This document shows, in pieces, positions 61,446-64,000 of a stretch of DNA of 64,000 bases (position 1 is its first letter; each line of letters begins with the position of its first letter). A program made the position numbers and the translations under genes. Origin of the DNA: Acanthosoma haemorrhoidale (taxonomy: Eukaryota > Arthropoda > Insecta > Hemiptera > Acanthosomatidae); the NCBI GenBank assembly GCA_930367205.1, contig OV884015.1:35641288-35705287 (forward strand). Reading direction: 5' to 3'. The notes below the pieces were generated by a model. The model ran no database searches. It was not told the DNA's origin and saw only the letters and a program-made list of their open reading frames with translations.

Positions 61446-61520
61446 TTCCTCTATCCAGCCGACGAAAGAGAATCAGAAGGGAAGATGAAAATTTCCCAAA
61501 CAATACAACGCCTCTCACTG
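61446..61520 (+). CDS. VWC-domain secreted protein, basic linker exon with RRKR motif
   Basis: A 75-base phase 1-1 exon lies between a TTTTAG acceptor and a GTATGG donor. Joined to the preceding exon it encodes residues 19-43. It starts just after the signal-peptide core and carries SSRRKRIRRED at about residues 22-32, a dibasic cluster that fits the R-X-K/R-R rule for furin-type convertases. It is followed by an acidic and asparagine-rich stretch ending NNTTPLT, with overlapping N-glycosylation sequons at residues 37 and 38. No folded domain is visible. If signal peptidase cuts near residue 18 and a convertase after residue 27, only a very short propeptide would be lost. Cleavage is inferred from the motif only. 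Confidence 0.65.
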
Positions 61521-61618
61521 GTATGGTCTATTAAAATTTTAGCACATATCTATTAAAACTAAATTACTGAAATCAGCAATTAGTTAATTTGTAACTATTT
61601 TATTTATTTAAATTGTAG

Positions 61619-61795
61619 GTTGTATGCTTGACAATCAAACCTATGAAAGGGGGCAAGAAGTTCCTAGCCTTGGTCCATGTGAAAAATGTGTGTGTGAAGC
61701 TCCAGATGTTGTATGCTCCATGATAAAGTGCCAGCAGAACAGTGGCTGTAGAATAATCCAGCAGTCTGGCCAATGTTGTCCCGAATACAAATGTG
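61619..61795 (+). CDS. VWC-domain secreted protein, first von Willebrand factor type C domain
   Basis: The 177-base exon (59 codons, phase 1-1) is one complete VWC domain. Its ten cysteines follow the family pattern: C1, an 18-residue loop, then C-x2-C-x-C (CEKCVC), C5, C6, C7, and the closing CCPEYKC (C8-C9-x4-C10). An N-glycosylation sequon (NQT) follows the first cysteine. VWC domains in chordin, crossveinless-2, kielin/chordin-like proteins and tenectin are extracellular modules, and several bind BMP-type ligands. Here only the fold is supported, not a ligand. The acceptor is TTGTAG and the donor GTAAGA. One domain per symmetrical phase-1 exon is typical of extracellular modules spread by exon shuffling. 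The intron upstream is only 98 bases. Confidence 0.9.
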
Positions 61796-63234
61796 GTAAG
61801 AAAATATATGTGAATATGTGTTATACGTAGTATTTGTTTGGCACTGAGATTGTCAAGATTAAGGAATTATTATTGTTGTTAAAGGTGTTCCTCCTGTCTT
61901 GAGTGCCTTATGCTAATTCATACCCTGCCATTTTTTTTATACCATTTGCTCTCTGGTCCTCTATTCCATCATTATTTTGACGTTCTTATTATCTGCCATC
62001 TTGAAAACAGCTTGATAGTATCAAATTGCGATCATCCTGCATCTGCACTCTTAATTTACTAATATCTTCCAGGACTGGTTTATTTATTTCTCTTCTTGTT
62101 CAGTTATGTAGTTAAGAGTTTCTGTTCTTGATTTTTTTGCTAATTTCTGTCGGAAACAAGTGAATTATTTACAGTCTATTTTAATTTAGGGCTGCATCCT
62201 GTTGGATAGTTATTCTTCTTTAAATTGGATGCTATCGTTTGTTGGGAAAATGCAAGTATAAAGCTGCTGGGAGATATCTGAACCATGCTTGTTGGTAAAG
62301 TCAAAAATACATTAATTCAATAAAATAAATACAGTCATCTCAATAAAATAATTTCAATCTTTGATATAAACAAGAATGGATATTGCTGATGTATTATTGG
62401 ATTATGGTATATCATTTTTACGAGAAAGGGCTCATTGCACATTGAGCTGCAGAGAATGCCAGTGGTGTTATCACACTTTTATAAAAAATCTCAGTCGAGC
62501 ATGTTAGGTTTTGTAAAAAGAGTTATGTTACTTTAAAACATTCTCGATAAATCTACTGTTTGGTTTGGAGAGCAAGACATATACTTAAATTTCCATAAAG
62601 TCATAAATTGCCATATTTCACTATCATACTAAATGGAACAACACACAAATATTATGAAACAATAAGAATGTAAATTTAAAATATATATTCACACACTTAT
62701 ATATTGAAGTAGTCAGTCTCTAAGCTGAAACATTTATTCTATTGCAGGAATCACTTAACTTAATACAAATTTCTTCACCTCAATCAATTAAAAATTGGAA
62801 TAAAGTCAATTTTGGGGAATTTGAAACATTTTTTTTTTATATGACATTTCTATGAAAAGTTTTAGGACCCTAATATGATAGGGTGTTTGAAAAACCTCTA
62901 TTAAACTATGTGTCGGTTCTACAACGTCATGTAATTAAGCAACCATAATACAATGTTTTTTCATTTGTACTTGATGACATGGACAGCTTAGATTCAATTT
63001 ATGTCCCAAAAAGACAATTTATTCATTTTTTTAGAAATTATTAATTGCAAACAAAGATATCCTTATTTCACTTTGAGAACACCAAAATTTACTAAGCCTA
63101 AAATCATAAAATAAAACCCTGTATCCTACAAAATTTTCTGCAAAATGTGTTTATTTTTAGAGAAAAAATGCTGTGCAATATAATTATTTGTTGATATGAT
63201 ATTAAATTTTGCTTTTATCATTTTTCCATTGCAG

Positions 63235-63423
63235 ATTGTGAATACAACGGACTTGTTTACAACAATGGGGAGAAGCTTGATAAACCGGAAGATCCATGTC
63301 AAGTGTGTTACTGCAAAGGTGGCGAGATAATGTGCACTTCAATTACTTGTTACGAAAGAGATGACTGCCAGCCACATTATACTGCCGGGCAATGCTGTCC
63401 GAAGTATGATCACTGCCCCGTAG
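63235..63423 (+). CDS. VWC-domain secreted protein, second von Willebrand factor type C domain (gene continues beyond window)
   Basis: The 189-base exon (63 codons, phase 1-1) encodes a second VWC domain. It starts DCEYNGLVYNNGEK, continues with the C-x2-C-x-C core (CQVCYC), and ends with CCPKYDHC, giving ten cysteines in the family spacing. The acceptor is a pyrimidine tract ending TTGCAG and the donor GTAAAT. The phase-1 end shows that the reading frame continues in an exon past 64,000, so the C-terminus and total domain number are unknown. The two-domain N-terminus behind a signal peptide and RRKR motif suggests a tenectin-like, kielin/chordin-like or related arthropod protein. I cannot choose between these without the rest of the gene, so I give no symbol. 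No further exon is visible in the last 570 bases. Confidence 0.9.
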
Positions 63424-64000
63424 GTAAATATTTCCTAGATTCAAATAAACTTTTATTTATTGATAGATAATAAATTATACTATTCATATATATTATAATG
63501 ATTTCATTTATTTTAAATTTCTATCTGATTAAATTTTTATATATTTATCTGAGATTTCAATGGTTCTTGTTAATTATATAGGAAAACTCTGATTAAAGAA
63601 AAAATACAAGATTTTACAAAATTTACACTAATTTGAATTGAATACCCACAACAATTTAAATATTCCAATAATTTTATTATTCACCTTTATATTCAACTCC
63701 ACAATGGCCAGATCCACTATCTATTATACATCATCATTCTTGCTTCTACTGTCCAGCTTGGTTTGCCATGCTTTCAGCAATATCCAGTTCCATCCACTCA
63801 ATTCCTTCTCCCTGAACTAAATACTTTCCAACACTGCTTTTCCACGTCCCTGTTCGCTATTCAACACAAATTGTTTATTTCTTTAAACACCAACACATTT
63901 CCTCTTGCTTTCAACCAATTTTAACTAAAAACGCTAAACATTCTTCCTCTAACACAGGATAACCACAACTGCCTTCCCTCCTCCTAGCTGATCTATCATT

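Noticed and set aside
1..64000. CRISPR array, bacterial operons, rRNA genes
   Set aside because: No regularly spaced identical repeats, no dense coding and no rRNA-like sequence; the exon/intron and transposon content is eukaryotic.

Overview
This window reads as nuclear DNA of an arthropod, most likely an insect. It is AT-rich, has introns with GT/AG borders, and is dominated by decayed transposable elements: two mariner lineages, a Merlin element, LINE fragments, a tRNA-derived SINE and several unclassified dispersed repeats. I see no bacterial-style operons, CRISPR array, rRNA gene or convincing functional tRNA. Most open frames are short chance frames in AT-rich DNA.

The best host gene lies at the right end on the plus strand. 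A signal-peptide exon (56.52 kb), a short basic exon with an RRKR motif (61.45 kb) and two exons that each encode one von Willebrand factor type C (VWC) domain (61.62 and 63.24 kb) are joined by phase-1 introns. The gene runs off the window. A GC-richer block ending in a consensus splice donor at 54,445 may be its 5' UTR exon. The encoded protein would be secreted or extracellular, of the kind in chordin/kielin-like proteins or insect tenectin.

A second, weaker gene model is on the minus strand. A TATA-box promoter and signal-peptide exon (19.49-19.28 kb) could splice in phase to a terminal exon (16.75-16.40 kb) that has a stop and an AATAAA signal. The promoter and first exon are repeated in damaged form at 43.83-44.05 kb, and the promoter alone at 18.18-18.25 kb. 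A short TATA-driven ORF (43.57-43.41 kb) lies head to head with the 43.8 kb copy.

Region by region: 0-10 kb holds one SINE, a tRNA-like sequence and AT-rich DNA. At 13.5 kb there is an unassigned frame, and at 14-15 kb a deleted mariner with near-perfect ends. At 16-20 kb lies the signal-peptide gene model. At 22-26 kb are two LINE remnants, one interrupted by a 200-bp inverted-repeat element. At 26.8-27.6 kb is a second mariner. At 34.2-35.1 kb an ATCGAT-rich region encloses a 210-bp inverted-repeat element whose interior is a transposase fragment. At 36.0-37.1 kb is a Merlin pseudogene. At 47-54 kb are several repeat families, and 54-64 kb is the VWC gene.

I found no evident new multi-gene system. 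The items most worth following are the 34.5 kb element, the reused promoter/first-exon module and the VWC gene.
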